From Gracilaria gracilis (taxonomy: Eukaryota > Rhodophyta > Florideophyceae > Gracilariales > Gracilariaceae), in contig JARGSG010000189.1 of assembly GCA_030374805.1 (NCBI GenBank), positions 1,178,001 to 1,242,000 of the forward strand: a stretch of 64,000 nt of DNA. Reading direction: 5' to 3'. How positions within the stretch are numbered: position 1 is the stretch's first letter; each line of letters opens with the position of its first letter. The notes under the pieces were generated by a model. That model was not told where the DNA came from, ran no database searches, and worked only from the letters and a program-made list of their open reading frames with translations. The translations under genes and the position numbers were made by a program. Below, in pieces: positions 31,059-39,913 of the stretch.

Positions 31059-31748
31059 ATGGCTTCCTCCGAATCCGCGCCCATCTACAACAGCCAACCG
31101 CTGCTTGCCTCGCAGCCGCCGGACACTTCTTCCGCCCCGCCCGCTCCCCCCACCGCCTCCGCGCCGCTTGACGCCACGCCCTCGGCTGCTGCCGCCGCCG
31201 CCGCCGCAGCCGCCGCCGCAGCCGTGGCGCGCGTAGCCATTCCCCATGATGCAAAGCCCACTCCCTCACCGCCCGTCTCCGTCGCAGCCTCGCCGCCGCA
31301 GCCCGCCGTCTCCCTCGCCGCCGTGCCCGCTGTGTCGGCCGTGCCGACCGTCTCCGCGCCGGTCTCAGCCGCGGCCACGCTGCACGCCGCCGCTCAACCG
31401 CCGCCGCCCATGCCCATGACCGCCGCGTCGGCCGCCGCAGCCGCAGCCGCCGCCTTTGGAACGTACCCCGGCATGGTGTTCGCCCCGCCTGACCCCTCCG
31501 TCATGGACGATCAGCCCACCTATGTCAACCCCAAGCAGTACGCCCGCATCCTCAAACGCAGGGAAAGCCGCAAGAAGCAGACTGGTACCGACGTTACCAG
31601 CTACACGCCGAGGAAGAGGAGCTACATGCACGAGAGTCGCCACAAGCACGCCATGCAACGCCGCCGTGGGCCGGGAGGACGCTTTCTGTCCAAGCAGGAG
31701 GATCAGCAGATTTCAAGACCCAAGGAAGCTGCTGCCGCTGGTCAGTGA
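31059..31748 (+). CDS. NF-YA (CBF-B/HAP2) CCAAT-binding transcription factor subunit
   Basis: A 229-residue protein. The first ~150 residues are Ala/Pro/Ser-rich with poly-Ala runs. The conserved core follows at about 152-212: TYVNPKQYARILKRRESRKK (NF-YB/YC association helix), a short linker, and YMHESRHKHAMQRRRGPGG-RF (DNA-binding segment). Family consensus VNAKQYHRILKRRQxR and LHESRHxHAMxRxRGxGGRF is closely kept, with Pro for Ala and Ala for His in the first helix. NF-YA joins the NF-YB/NF-YC histone-fold pair to bind CCAAT. I chose the ATG at 31059 after the C-run; the frame is open to 30813 but that part looks like leader. Single exon. Confidence 0.93.
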   Translation: MASSESAPIYNSQPLLASQPPDTSSAPPAPPTASAPLDATPSAAAAAAAAAAAAAVARVAIPHDAKPTPSPPVSVAASPPQPAVSLAAVPAVSAVPTVSAPVSAAATLHAAAQPPPPMPMTAASAAAAAAAAFGTYPGMVFAPPDPSVMDDQPTYVNPKQYARILKRRESRKKQTGTDVTSYTPRKRSYMHESRHKHAMQRRRGPGGRFLSKQEDQQISRPKEAAAAGQ

Positions 31749-33130
31749 TGTTTGCGGCAACTGCTGCTGGCCTTGCCAACCAATCGCACTCTGCCCCGCC
31801 CTCTAGGTTGTAGTTGCTCAACTCGCTTTGCATGATATCAAGCTTTTCCAAGTCGGAGCTTCTAGTTTGTGCGCGTTTACCCTCGTTTGATCACACATTA
31901 TTTCTTTCCCTCTGTCATCGACATGTACACTTACGCGAATCTGTCGCTTTTGCGTTTTCCGAACCCCGCTTTCATGCAACAGCTTTCAGAGCAACTACTT
32001 TCAATTATCCTTTACCCAAGTGCCTCTGGCGCTTTCTACCTATAGTCACATACATTACTACAACCATATTACCCCCTTTGCTTAGTTGCTTTGCCCTACT
32101 TTTACCGTATCCGGTACCGTGTAACCTCAACAACGTGCCCCATACGTAAATAAATAAGTACAGCTGCATTTTAGTTGTTCCCAGCGCCCCCTCCACAGTC
32201 GTGTAACCTCGCAATCATGCCCAATCGTTTGTTTGTAATTGCGCGCCCTTTTCGGACGTCCACACCCACCTCCCTTTCCCTGAAGCCTCTCCATTCCCAA
32301 CTCCGCCTGCATCAATTGCTCCCCGACCTATCCCCAACAATCGTCCACCTCAACGTACGGTAATACTCTTTGCATCTCACGACGCTTATACGTGCCGCTT
32401 CCACTATCCCCACTACCCTAGCGCCAATTGCAAAGCGCCGTAGGTCAGTACGCTCTCCGGTTCCAATCATCACCCAACACGTGCCGAGCTAATAGAGCAC
32501 TTCGTTGGTTCACAAGCCCACCCACCTTCAAGGTCAAATCTCAATTCAGCTCCAGCACCCTTCTTAATTGGGCCTTCCCATTTACTGTACGGACAACGAC
32601 TGTTGCTCGCAACTATAATTCCTCCTCTATCGACCAATCGATTGCTGGTTGACGTCGAACCATTTATGAGCTCAAAGGAGTTTCGCTTGGCACGCTTCTC
32701 AATCGCGCATAGTGCCCTCCTCAAAAACTAATCAAGTGTTTCATAAGCAGGTGTCTGCATCTGTTTTGCTTCATCCAATAGGTTTGCAAACACTCAGGGC
32801 GCCGTTGCTCCTGTACGCAACGCTGATGACCCTACTGGTTACTGCTTGTACTAGGGTTGCTCTACCATCGCCGGCGGAATGCGCCGTGGAATTACAAAGG
32901 GAGACTTGTCTCGACCCTACACTCTCAATTTTCGAAAGCAAAATGAGCAAGAAAGTTGGCGATGGCACATTCTTTGTTCTACTCTGCATCGACGCTTCTC
33001 CTCAAGGCATTGATATAGTGAGAGTTTCGAATTACATGTAGTGTACCCTTGTAGAACAAAGTTTTGCAACAGTTTCTCCCAATCTGACATGCACCTTGCG
33101 TATTGCCAAGGTCCGGGAGTAAAGATATGG
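31749..33130. other. Long intergenic stretch after NF-YA
   Basis: Pyrimidine-rich in places with many short frames, none protein-like. CCGGTACCG at about 32111 is a partial match to the GGTACC motif. A frame at 32712-33041 has one hydrophobic run but no family. Confidence 0.4.
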
Positions 33131-33204
33131 TTAATCACTTAATCTGAATACTAGTGATGTATATATGTCAAATATACATCACTAGTATTCAAATTAAGTG
33201 ATCA
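33131..33204. repeat. Long near-perfect hairpin, ~31-nt arms
   Basis: Left arm ATCACTTAATCTGAATACTA plus GTGATGTATAT (33134-33164); right arm ATATACATCACTAGTATTCA plus AATTAAGTGAT (33172-33202). One mismatch in ~31 pairs and a loop of about 7 nt. AT-rich. No coding frame. May be a foldback transposon remnant or a small-RNA precursor. Confidence 0.9.
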
Positions 33205-33421
33205 TCAGTAGCGCAATGTCCGGTGTACGGGGCATGTCAGGAGTGAAAAGATAGCCAAGCCGGAAACTCCAGAGGAAAAATGAAGATGCTGATGTTCTTA
33301 AAAATTGACGTCCATAGACATGATGTCCTACAGGCTAGTATGCCGTCTTGTAAATGAAGCAAGGATCAACTGTTCAAATTTGTTGAAAGCATACGAAGAC
33401 AAGATAAGATTGTGAAGAAAC

Positions 33422-33540
33422 AACTTGTTTGAAACAAGTTACCAGCTTTACGAAGGCAACCTCCGTTCTTGGATCAGCCGTTTCCGTGATGAAGTTCGAA
33501 GTGCAATGCCAACATTGCGCTTCGAACTTCATGACAGAAA
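33422..33540. repeat. Two adjacent inverted repeats
   Basis: AACTTGTTTGAAACAAGTT at 33422-33440 is a perfect 9-nt-arm palindrome with a one-base centre. At 33481-33540 arms of 28 nt (TTTCCGTGATGAAGTTCGAA + GTGCAATG, and CATTGCGCTTCGAACTTCAT + GACAGAAA) pair at 25 of 28 positions plus a G-T wobble, around a 4-nt loop CCAA. Confidence 0.85.
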
Positions 33541-33818
33541 CGAGATGGACGCGAAAAGATGGTGTTTGGTTGGCACTGCGAGAAAAACATGTAGACAAGC
33601 AATGCTCAGGATGGGGTCGTCCTTGTGCGTCATGTATCCATGGACGTCATTGCATCTTTGCTAGGTTGTATCTCGCCCGACGTCTTCCACGTCGAGTCTC
33701 TGAAGGCCGAACTCGTGTTTCGTCTTCGTATGACAGCCATGAGGACGCCAGCACGCAAGTTGGCGGGCAAAGGTGGGCATTTTGGCAGTTGATGTTTCGT
33801 CTTGAAAGACAAGAATGA
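33429..33818 (+). CDS. Doubtful hypothetical protein, 129 residues
   Basis: A frame containing CQHCASNF, then about 24 residues, then LREKHVDKQC, a C2HC spacing that recalls BED- or transposon-type fingers. Further Cys follow (RPCASCIHGRHC). It overlaps the strong hairpin at 33481-33540, so the frame may be incidental. The C-terminal half is Arg/Ser-rich. No family assigned. Confidence 0.25.
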   Translation: MKQVTSFTKATSVLGSAVSVMKFEVQCQHCASNFMTETRWTRKDGVWLALREKHVDKQCSGWGRPCASCIHGRHCIFARLYLARRLPRRVSEGRTRVSSSYDSHEDASTQVGGQRWAFWQLMFRLERQE

Positions 33819-34339
33819 AGCTTTATGCTTCGCAGCTTTCATATTTCTCTGCACGGTATATGAAGGCCGGAGAGCGATTGGTCTCAACTTTCAATTGATT
33901 CGGAAGTGAAATTCTACATTTCTCTAAACACACTGGAGAGAAAATCGTCTCAATCGCTGACGTCAATACTCCATTCATCACTACCATCGTGATGACGGAG
34001 CATTCGCGACGGCACAAAGATACATGCATGTTCGGTTGACGAAACTTTGCCGGTCCACTGCGGAAATATTGACATGGAGGCCAGGCCCATCGAGGCGCGG
34101 CATCACTGACACTTCTGACTGACCAATGCATTTCGCTCGGACAGACTCTGACATCAGATCTCGACGTGTACACGTGAGAAAAGAATATCTTCATGTCGGG
34201 ACTCCCGAGCGAGGTGAAGTCTAAACGGCCTGGGCTGCATCAAGGAGTTCAGACTGCTTGGGGTTGAGCGACTTCCCCTTTACTGATTCTCATTCTGGTA
34301 GTTCTGAACATCTTTCCCCGCAGTTGATTCATTCCGACA
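33819..34339. other. Intergenic upstream of L2HGDH
   Basis: No gene or TATA box recognised with confidence. Confidence 0.4.
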
Positions 34340-35626
34340 ATGGGGAGGTGCAGAGAGCGCCATACGTGTCCTTCAGCATCTTCTCTCATCGGCATGGTCA
34401 TGCCCCTTTCCACAAACGTTGCGGTAATCGGCGGTGGTATCGTTGGCCTCGCCACAGCGCGAGAGCTTCTTCTCCGCAATGTGAGCCCCGTGACAGTGCT
34501 AGAGGCTGAATCAAAACTCGGAACGCATCAGACAGGACGAAACTCTGGCGTGATTCATGCAGGAATTTACTATGCGCCAAAGTCTCTCAAGGCCAAACTA
34601 TGTCTTGAGGGGCTGCATAAAACCTACGCGTATCTCCAGGAGAAATCCATCCCCCATAAGAAAGTTGGAAAGCTCATAGTTGCCCTAGATGAGTCCGAAG
34701 TCCCAGCGCTTCAGAAGCTTTTCTCAAACGCACAGCAAAATGGTGTTCCCGATATCCGTCTTGTGGACGATCGAGAGATGCGTGAAATAGAGCCAGAGTG
34801 TGCTGGCGTAGCTGCGATTCATTCCCCTATAACAGGAATCGTGGATTGGGGTCTGGTAGCTGAAAACTACGCAAGTGACATCCGATCACTTGGAGGCGAG
34901 ATTCACACAAACGCTCGTGTTACAGACATCAATTGTAATGACTCCATATCTTTGACGTACACAAACGGGGAAACAGCAAGCGTCCTAAAAGCGGATAGAG
35001 TGATTTCTTGCGCTGGGCTTCAGTCTGACCGCGTTGCTCAGATGCTCGGAGGAAAAAAGTCCCCTCAGATTTTACCTGTCCGGGGTGAGTACCTCCGGGT
35101 CACCAATCCACACATTGTAAGTAGGATCAGGGGAAACATATACCCTGTTCCAGATTCGGGAACGGGATCCCCTTTTCTGGGTGTCCATTTCACCCCGACT
35201 ATGTCTGGTGAACTTATCGTTGGTCCCAATGCCGTTCTAGCTTTTTCTCGAACCGGATACCGAGCGTCGGACTTCTCGTTTCATGACGTCCGAGAAATGC
35301 TGTCATACCCTGGCTTCTGGCGGTTAGCAAGACGTTTCTGGCGCTATGGAGCAGGAGAACTCTATCACAGTATTGTCATTTCTGCTGCTGCAAATGCCGC
35401 CCGCCAATATGTTCCGGCGCTGAAAACGACAGACTTTGAAAGGAGAGGCCCAGACTCTTATGGTGTGCGCGCACAGGCTTTGGGACTGGGCGGAGAACTG
35501 GTTGACGACTTTGTTTTCGAAAGTGCAGCGGATGGAAGAGTACTTCACGCAAGAAATGCACCAAGCCCAGCTGCTACGTCGTCACTTGCCATTGCTCGAG
35601 TAATTGTTGATACAAGTCTAAGCTAG
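34340..35626 (+). CDS. L-2-hydroxyglutarate dehydrogenase (FAD-dependent)
   Basis: A 428-residue DAO-fold oxidoreductase that oxidises L-2-hydroxyglutarate to 2-oxoglutarate, a metabolite-repair step in mitochondria. The FAD-binding Rossmann motif is AVIGGGIVGLATARELL (about 28-44). The substrate/flavin loop HQTGRNSGVIHAGIYYAP (about 61-78) is the L2HGDH/LhgO hallmark. Later come GIVDWGLVAENYA, ILPVRGEYLRV, YPVPD...FLGVHFTPT and the C-terminal APSPAATSSLAIARVI. Human L2HGDH is about 460 residues. The start is ambiguous: Met1 (34340), Met19 (34394) and Met21 (34400) are in frame. The longer form would add a short Arg/Ser-containing leader that could target mitochondria. A full GGTACC-GTT-GGTACC motif lies 76 bp after the stop. 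Confidence 0.93.
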   Translation: MGRCRERHTCPSASSLIGMVMPLSTNVAVIGGGIVGLATARELLLRNVSPVTVLEAESKLGTHQTGRNSGVIHAGIYYAPKSLKAKLCLEGLHKTYAYLQEKSIPHKKVGKLIVALDESEVPALQKLFSNAQQNGVPDIRLVDDREMREIEPECAGVAAIHSPITGIVDWGLVAENYASDIRSLGGEIHTNARVTDINCNDSISLTYTNGETASVLKADRVISCAGLQSDRVAQMLGGKKSPQILPVRGEYLRVTNPHIVSRIRGNIYPVPDSGTGSPFLGVHFTPTMSGELIVGPNAVLAFSRTGYRASDFSFHDVREMLSYPGFWRLARRFWRYGAGELYHSIVISAAANAARQYVPALKTTDFERRGPDSYGVRAQALGLGGELVDDFVFESAADGRVLHARNAPSPAATSSLAIARVIVDTSLS

Positions 35627-36404
35627 TGTCGCTTGCTCGCTGTCTCCGATTTACAAAGTCTCAACAGGGCCCGGTGTGATATGTCAAGACGTACCATCGG
35701 CCGGTACCGTTGGTACCCAGTGCAAACATCGTAATCAATATTTGTCAAGTATCTACCTTCGTACCTTCTATTCTTGATGCGGGGTCTTGTTGCATGTAAA
35801 GTTTTACTGTAGGACTAGAAGAAAGCTCCGTACGCACACGCGAAATACGGGCACACAGACTGCCGATATCCATTCCCTTGCTTTCTGATGCTAATTCTGA
35901 GACTCTGGTCACATAGTGTTTCGATGATGACGAAGCCCCGCCTGGAGGAAATCGTTTACAAACGCCGGAAGAAGACAACGTATTTGTGGGTGTCGCCGTG
36001 CTGACCCCCAACATAGCGCAGCGATTCTGAAGGAGGCAAATGAGTGTTCGGTGTCTGTTGAGTTACTTCTAACCAAATCAGCAGAAATAGTACGATATGA
36101 GCGGATTGACCGTTCTGGGATGGCGTAGCTTATATGGATTTGTCGACAGCATCATACTCCGTCAGCTTGATGATCATATGAAGCTGATCGTCGTCGTAAG
36201 CGCTCCTTTGTATCTTACTAGCTGTACGTATTGTATTGTAGGCAAAGATATGTAAACAGGAACAGTGGCCAACACATGCGTTTGAAAAACAGAGGGTACT
36301 ATGAAATAGTTGGCATCAATCTGAACCTCTTTGTTCTCGAAGAAGCTTGCGAAAGGTCTATCGAAGGTATACAAGGGACAAGTTGCTGCCCTGGGAGAAG
36401 TATG
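35627..36404. other. Intergenic, with GGTACC motif
   Basis: Holds the motif at 35703-35717 and TACCTTCGTA at 35754-35763. No gene seen. Confidence 0.45.
35703..35717. repeat. GGTACCGTTGGTACC motif
   Basis: Perfect GGTACC-GTT-GGTACC, preceded by GTACCATCGGCC. One of four full copies in the window (also 49173, 52481, 61429). Confidence 0.9.
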
Positions 36405-36760
36405 TACTTCTTCTTTTCTTCTTCTTTACGGTGGTCGTCCGCCCCTGATTCCCAAGCGGCCGAAGAGCTATCTACTGATGTTTGTATCTAAAGATAGTTC
36501 TCTCTCTTAAAGAAGGCCAAAAACCATAACGGCCACTTCTTGATCATATCAATTAACGATTTGTCTTTCCTTTCCTCAGGCGCCGGTAGTTCGTCGCGTC
36601 GGGCACTAGCTACTCGCCTTCTCGCGGTGTGCCTGTCTCCAAAACCCCGCGTAACACCGGGGGGGAGCGAAACGAGTAAGCAAATGGGACTCTTACGAAG
36701 GCTAAAAACCATGACAAGTATGTACCTTCATGCATCAATGTTGAGATTGGGGTCCTAGTC
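36405..36760 (-). mobile_element. LINE 3'-end fragments, two nested or tandem copies
   Basis: On the minus strand, RKDKSLIDMIKKWPLWFLAF then FKRENYL-stop at 36488, followed by a ~80-bp 3' UTR with AATCAGGGGCGGACGACCA and a TAAAGAAGAAG tail (36405-36432). A second tail, SWFLAFVRVP, is encoded further upstream at about 36690-36725, so remains of two copies are joined here. Both are 5'-truncated. Confidence 0.8.
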
Positions 36761-38233
36761 TTAGCCTCGAAGCAGGTCGATTGATATCTGACTTCCGCAG
36801 CGGACAACGCACTAGAACTCCGGGATTTTGCTGGTATCATACATGTACAATATTCTATGCCGTTTACCTTGTTAGAGTACGTACAAACAAGGGCCCAACA
36901 AGGAACTAATAAAAAGTTCTGACATATCACTCTTGATACAGGTAAAGATAAGAGGGTAGATGAGAACGTGAAAAACGTGCAGAGAAGCAGCACAGAGAGC
37001 GCCAGATTTGCTTGGTTGTTTCGTTGTTCATGTAAGAGGTCGCTGAGTGAAACATGCAGTTACCAAGGGTAGATTCTGTGTAAGTAGGGTATTAAAACTT
37101 TTAGTTTCCTTGTGCATCGTTTCAGCAGCTTTTTCACGTGGAGGAAGTACGAACAATGTTCGTCGAACATCAGATAGTTCGTTCCTATCAGTGAGACATG
37201 AGCCTGCGGCTCGGGCCGTAATTTTTCTTTCTCGTGCCCAGATGTCTTCACTCGATCGTTAACGGGACTCTCAGAAGGAAGGTGCAAGAAGCATAGCCAC
37301 ACGAGGTGAAGTCTCCCATCTCTGTGCCAAGATTATGTGTGGCTGTGGCGGATGAAACATGACGTTTCAGGATCCAAAGCATTCTATTGTGTGTTTCACT
37401 TGGAATGTGCGCGCACATGAGAAATTGGCATGATCAATTCATCCAGAAGATGATCGTTTCTAAGAACATGAGAAGCAAAAAATCCGCAATCATTCCGTTA
37501 GAGATATAATATGATAGGAAAGCGCAACGGTTCTTGTACTTTTTACAATAGGAAAACTGCCTTAAGTTAGCTTCATTCAGTTTGAAAAATATAAAACTGA
37601 GGTCCATCAGAAAAGGGAGAGAGAGCAGGCGATGACAAAAAGAGATCAATTGTGATACGTTTTATGTACTTCTTCCTCGCTATGTAGAGCTACTGCGTAG
37701 AATTGTACGATTCAAGCAACTGATGTTCTTTCAGTTGCAGATCATCTAGTCGGTGCGGCTATTGCCAGTATTGACAATGATCAGATGGAATAACATCATG
37801 CTGTTACACTCAATTCAACAAACCTCCGGAAGGGGATGGTTGCCATAGGACGACTTGAATGGTAACACTGTTGGACACAACCTTAATTTTTGTCATATTT
37901 CTTGCAAATGCACTCCAAGTTTCCATTCTCAGGGGTGGACCCCAAATAGGTAAGCCCTCTGGGCTACCCTTCCGAGTGTTACCAGTAATGTTAGATATGA
38001 AAGAGTGCCTCTCGTCTGCAAAGCTACCCAGGCTTTGATCTGTTGGTGGGGAATTTGTGGCTGATATTCTCGGTTTGTTAAGGCCTTCAATGGCATGCGT
38101 TGCACCAAGGTGACCCTTCTATCTACTCTCGTATAAGATGTCTATTAAATCTCAGACCGCATCTCATCTGAAGCGCAAAAGACACGGTCGCAGCTGTGTT
38201 GCGGTTTGCTGATAAACTTTCAAAGCAGACACA
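36761..38233. other. Intergenic, no gene seen
   Basis: AT-rich, short frames only. No hairpin, tandem array or domain was recognised. Confidence 0.4.
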
Positions 38234-39038
38234 ATGCCCAGTGGGGAGAGAGAGCGTCCCCTATGCCTATGGGCCTCTCCACGCTCTACATCTACCGCGT
38301 TTGACAAGATGATGAGGCAGAGGGGGGACCATAAGGTTTTCACAGAGCCTTTCAGCTGTACGTTTCAAACAACAACAAAAAATGTCTAATACAATCTAAC
38401 TTTCCTACCAAATCTTCTTCACCTCAGTTCCGTATTACCTTGGACCGGAGCGGATTTATAATCATTTTGACGTAAAGCATCCAGACCGTACATTCTCGTC
38501 TGTGCTCAAAGATGTCTTGGAGGAGAGCAAGAAACAACCTGTCTTTGTCAAGGAAATTGCGTATCAAATAGGTCCCCTCGTCCGAGAGAAGGACGCCGTG
38601 TTGTCGTTCAAAGGTTCTCTATTGATTCGTCACCCAGCTTGGGTAGTTCCTTCTTTCCAAAGAGTGTGGCCAGAGTACTTCAGTGAAGGTATGGTAAGCT
38701 TTCAAGCTTTACATGATATATTCACTATTATGAGAAACGCAGGTGAAGACGTAATGGTCATCGAATCTCATGACTTGAGAAACCATCCTGAGAAGGTTGT
38801 TAGTGCCTGGTGTGAAAAAATGAATATTCCAGTTCGTTTAGACGCTCTTCAATGGGAGAAAGGAATGCCGGACGAATGGAAAACATGGGCTCGGTGGTTT
38901 GCAACGACATCTGAATCTACAGGATTCATTCCAGTGACAAAAACGGATTTACCGCCTATGACAGAGAAGCTGGCTAGGATTGTAGACGCCAATCGTCCGC
39001 TATATCAATCGCTGGAGGCCCACAAACTCCGGGTGTAG
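38234..39038 (+). CDS. Sulfotransferase-like P-loop protein (two exons)
   Basis: Exon 1 is 38234-38357, the intron 38358-38427 (70 bp, GTACGT...CTCAG with a pyrimidine-rich end), and exon 2 is 38428-39038. The product is 244 residues. Exon 1 encodes LWASPRSTSTAFDKMMRQRG and EPFS, which match the 5'-phosphosulfate-binding loop of small sulfotransferase-family proteins. Splicing restores EPFS-F-PYYLGPERIYNHF, the next conserved block. Exon 2 continues with SFKGSLLIRHPAWVVPSFQR (3'-phosphate-binding region) and VIESHDLRNHPEKVVSAWCE. These proteins occur in bacteria, fungi and algae; most substrates are unknown, and sulfated wall galactans are an attractive but untested target in a red alga. The join is supported by phase, splice signals and protein continuity. 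Confidence 0.88.
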
Positions 39039-39913
39039 ATATTGTTTTGTCAATTTGTTTCGGGTACGCCGCGTACCGTAAGCGTAGTATAGTCTACATG
39101 TTTTGGTTTTGGGATCAGGTGGCATTAGAATTTAACATGCTGTGGAGATCTGGATATTGTCTTCCCACCTCCAGGCTATAGCTTGCGTTGGACACAAGGA
39201 ACGCGCGCTACGAAGCGCGAGTTGAGCGGCAATGTTCTTTGCCGGAGGCTGCAGTGCCAGCAACGCAATAAAGCGTTGTCGATCCAAGCTAGAATCATTC
39301 AAAAATAAACGAGGACATACAGTAGTGCATATGTCGATTGAGTCAGAGTGCACACACGGATTTCTGAATTTCCTTGTATCCTTGGTATCCTTCTTTTCTG
39401 TTGCTTGTTGACAAGCGTGCATCGGCGAGAGGAGTGACTGCAACTCAACACACGCAAGGGCTCGGTACAAGCGCAGGGACGGACCTACAAAGCATTGCAA
39501 AAGGGAGAACCAGCTCCAAATAGTTTCTCTTCAGTCTTGTAACTGAGCACTGGTGTCAATAACGAGGAACGTTGGTAATACCAACTTGGTATCCTCTTTT
39601 TAAAGATTCTTCGTTTCCACATAGGTATGTACATGTACATTTGTACTGCAACGGACCAAGGCTAGAACGCTAAATACCTGAACTGGGCTTAAAACGTCCC
39701 CGAATTGCGCTCAGAAGTTCTGTGCATTTACAAGAAGTTAGTGGTACGTCAAGCGCACTAAATGATTTGTCAAATTAGGGTCTGGAACCTTGAACAAAAA
39801 CTAATACTACGGCAGCATCCTCTGCTTCATGGTAAGTTAGTAACTATAATTCCAATTACCTATTAACCACATGGATTTACAACCAACCTGTACCCCTTTA
39901 TGTGAAGTGAAGC
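39039..39913. other. Intergenic between convergent genes
   Basis: GTTGGTAATACCAAC at about 39571 is a 15-bp near-palindrome related to the GGTACC motif. No gene seen. Confidence 0.45.

Noticed and set aside
30190..31378. Frames antisense to TRAPPC3 and NF-YA, up to 226 residues
   Set aside because: Their composition (Arg/Ser/Ala or Gly/Ala runs) reflects the GC-rich coding strand opposite, and the true genes are well supported.
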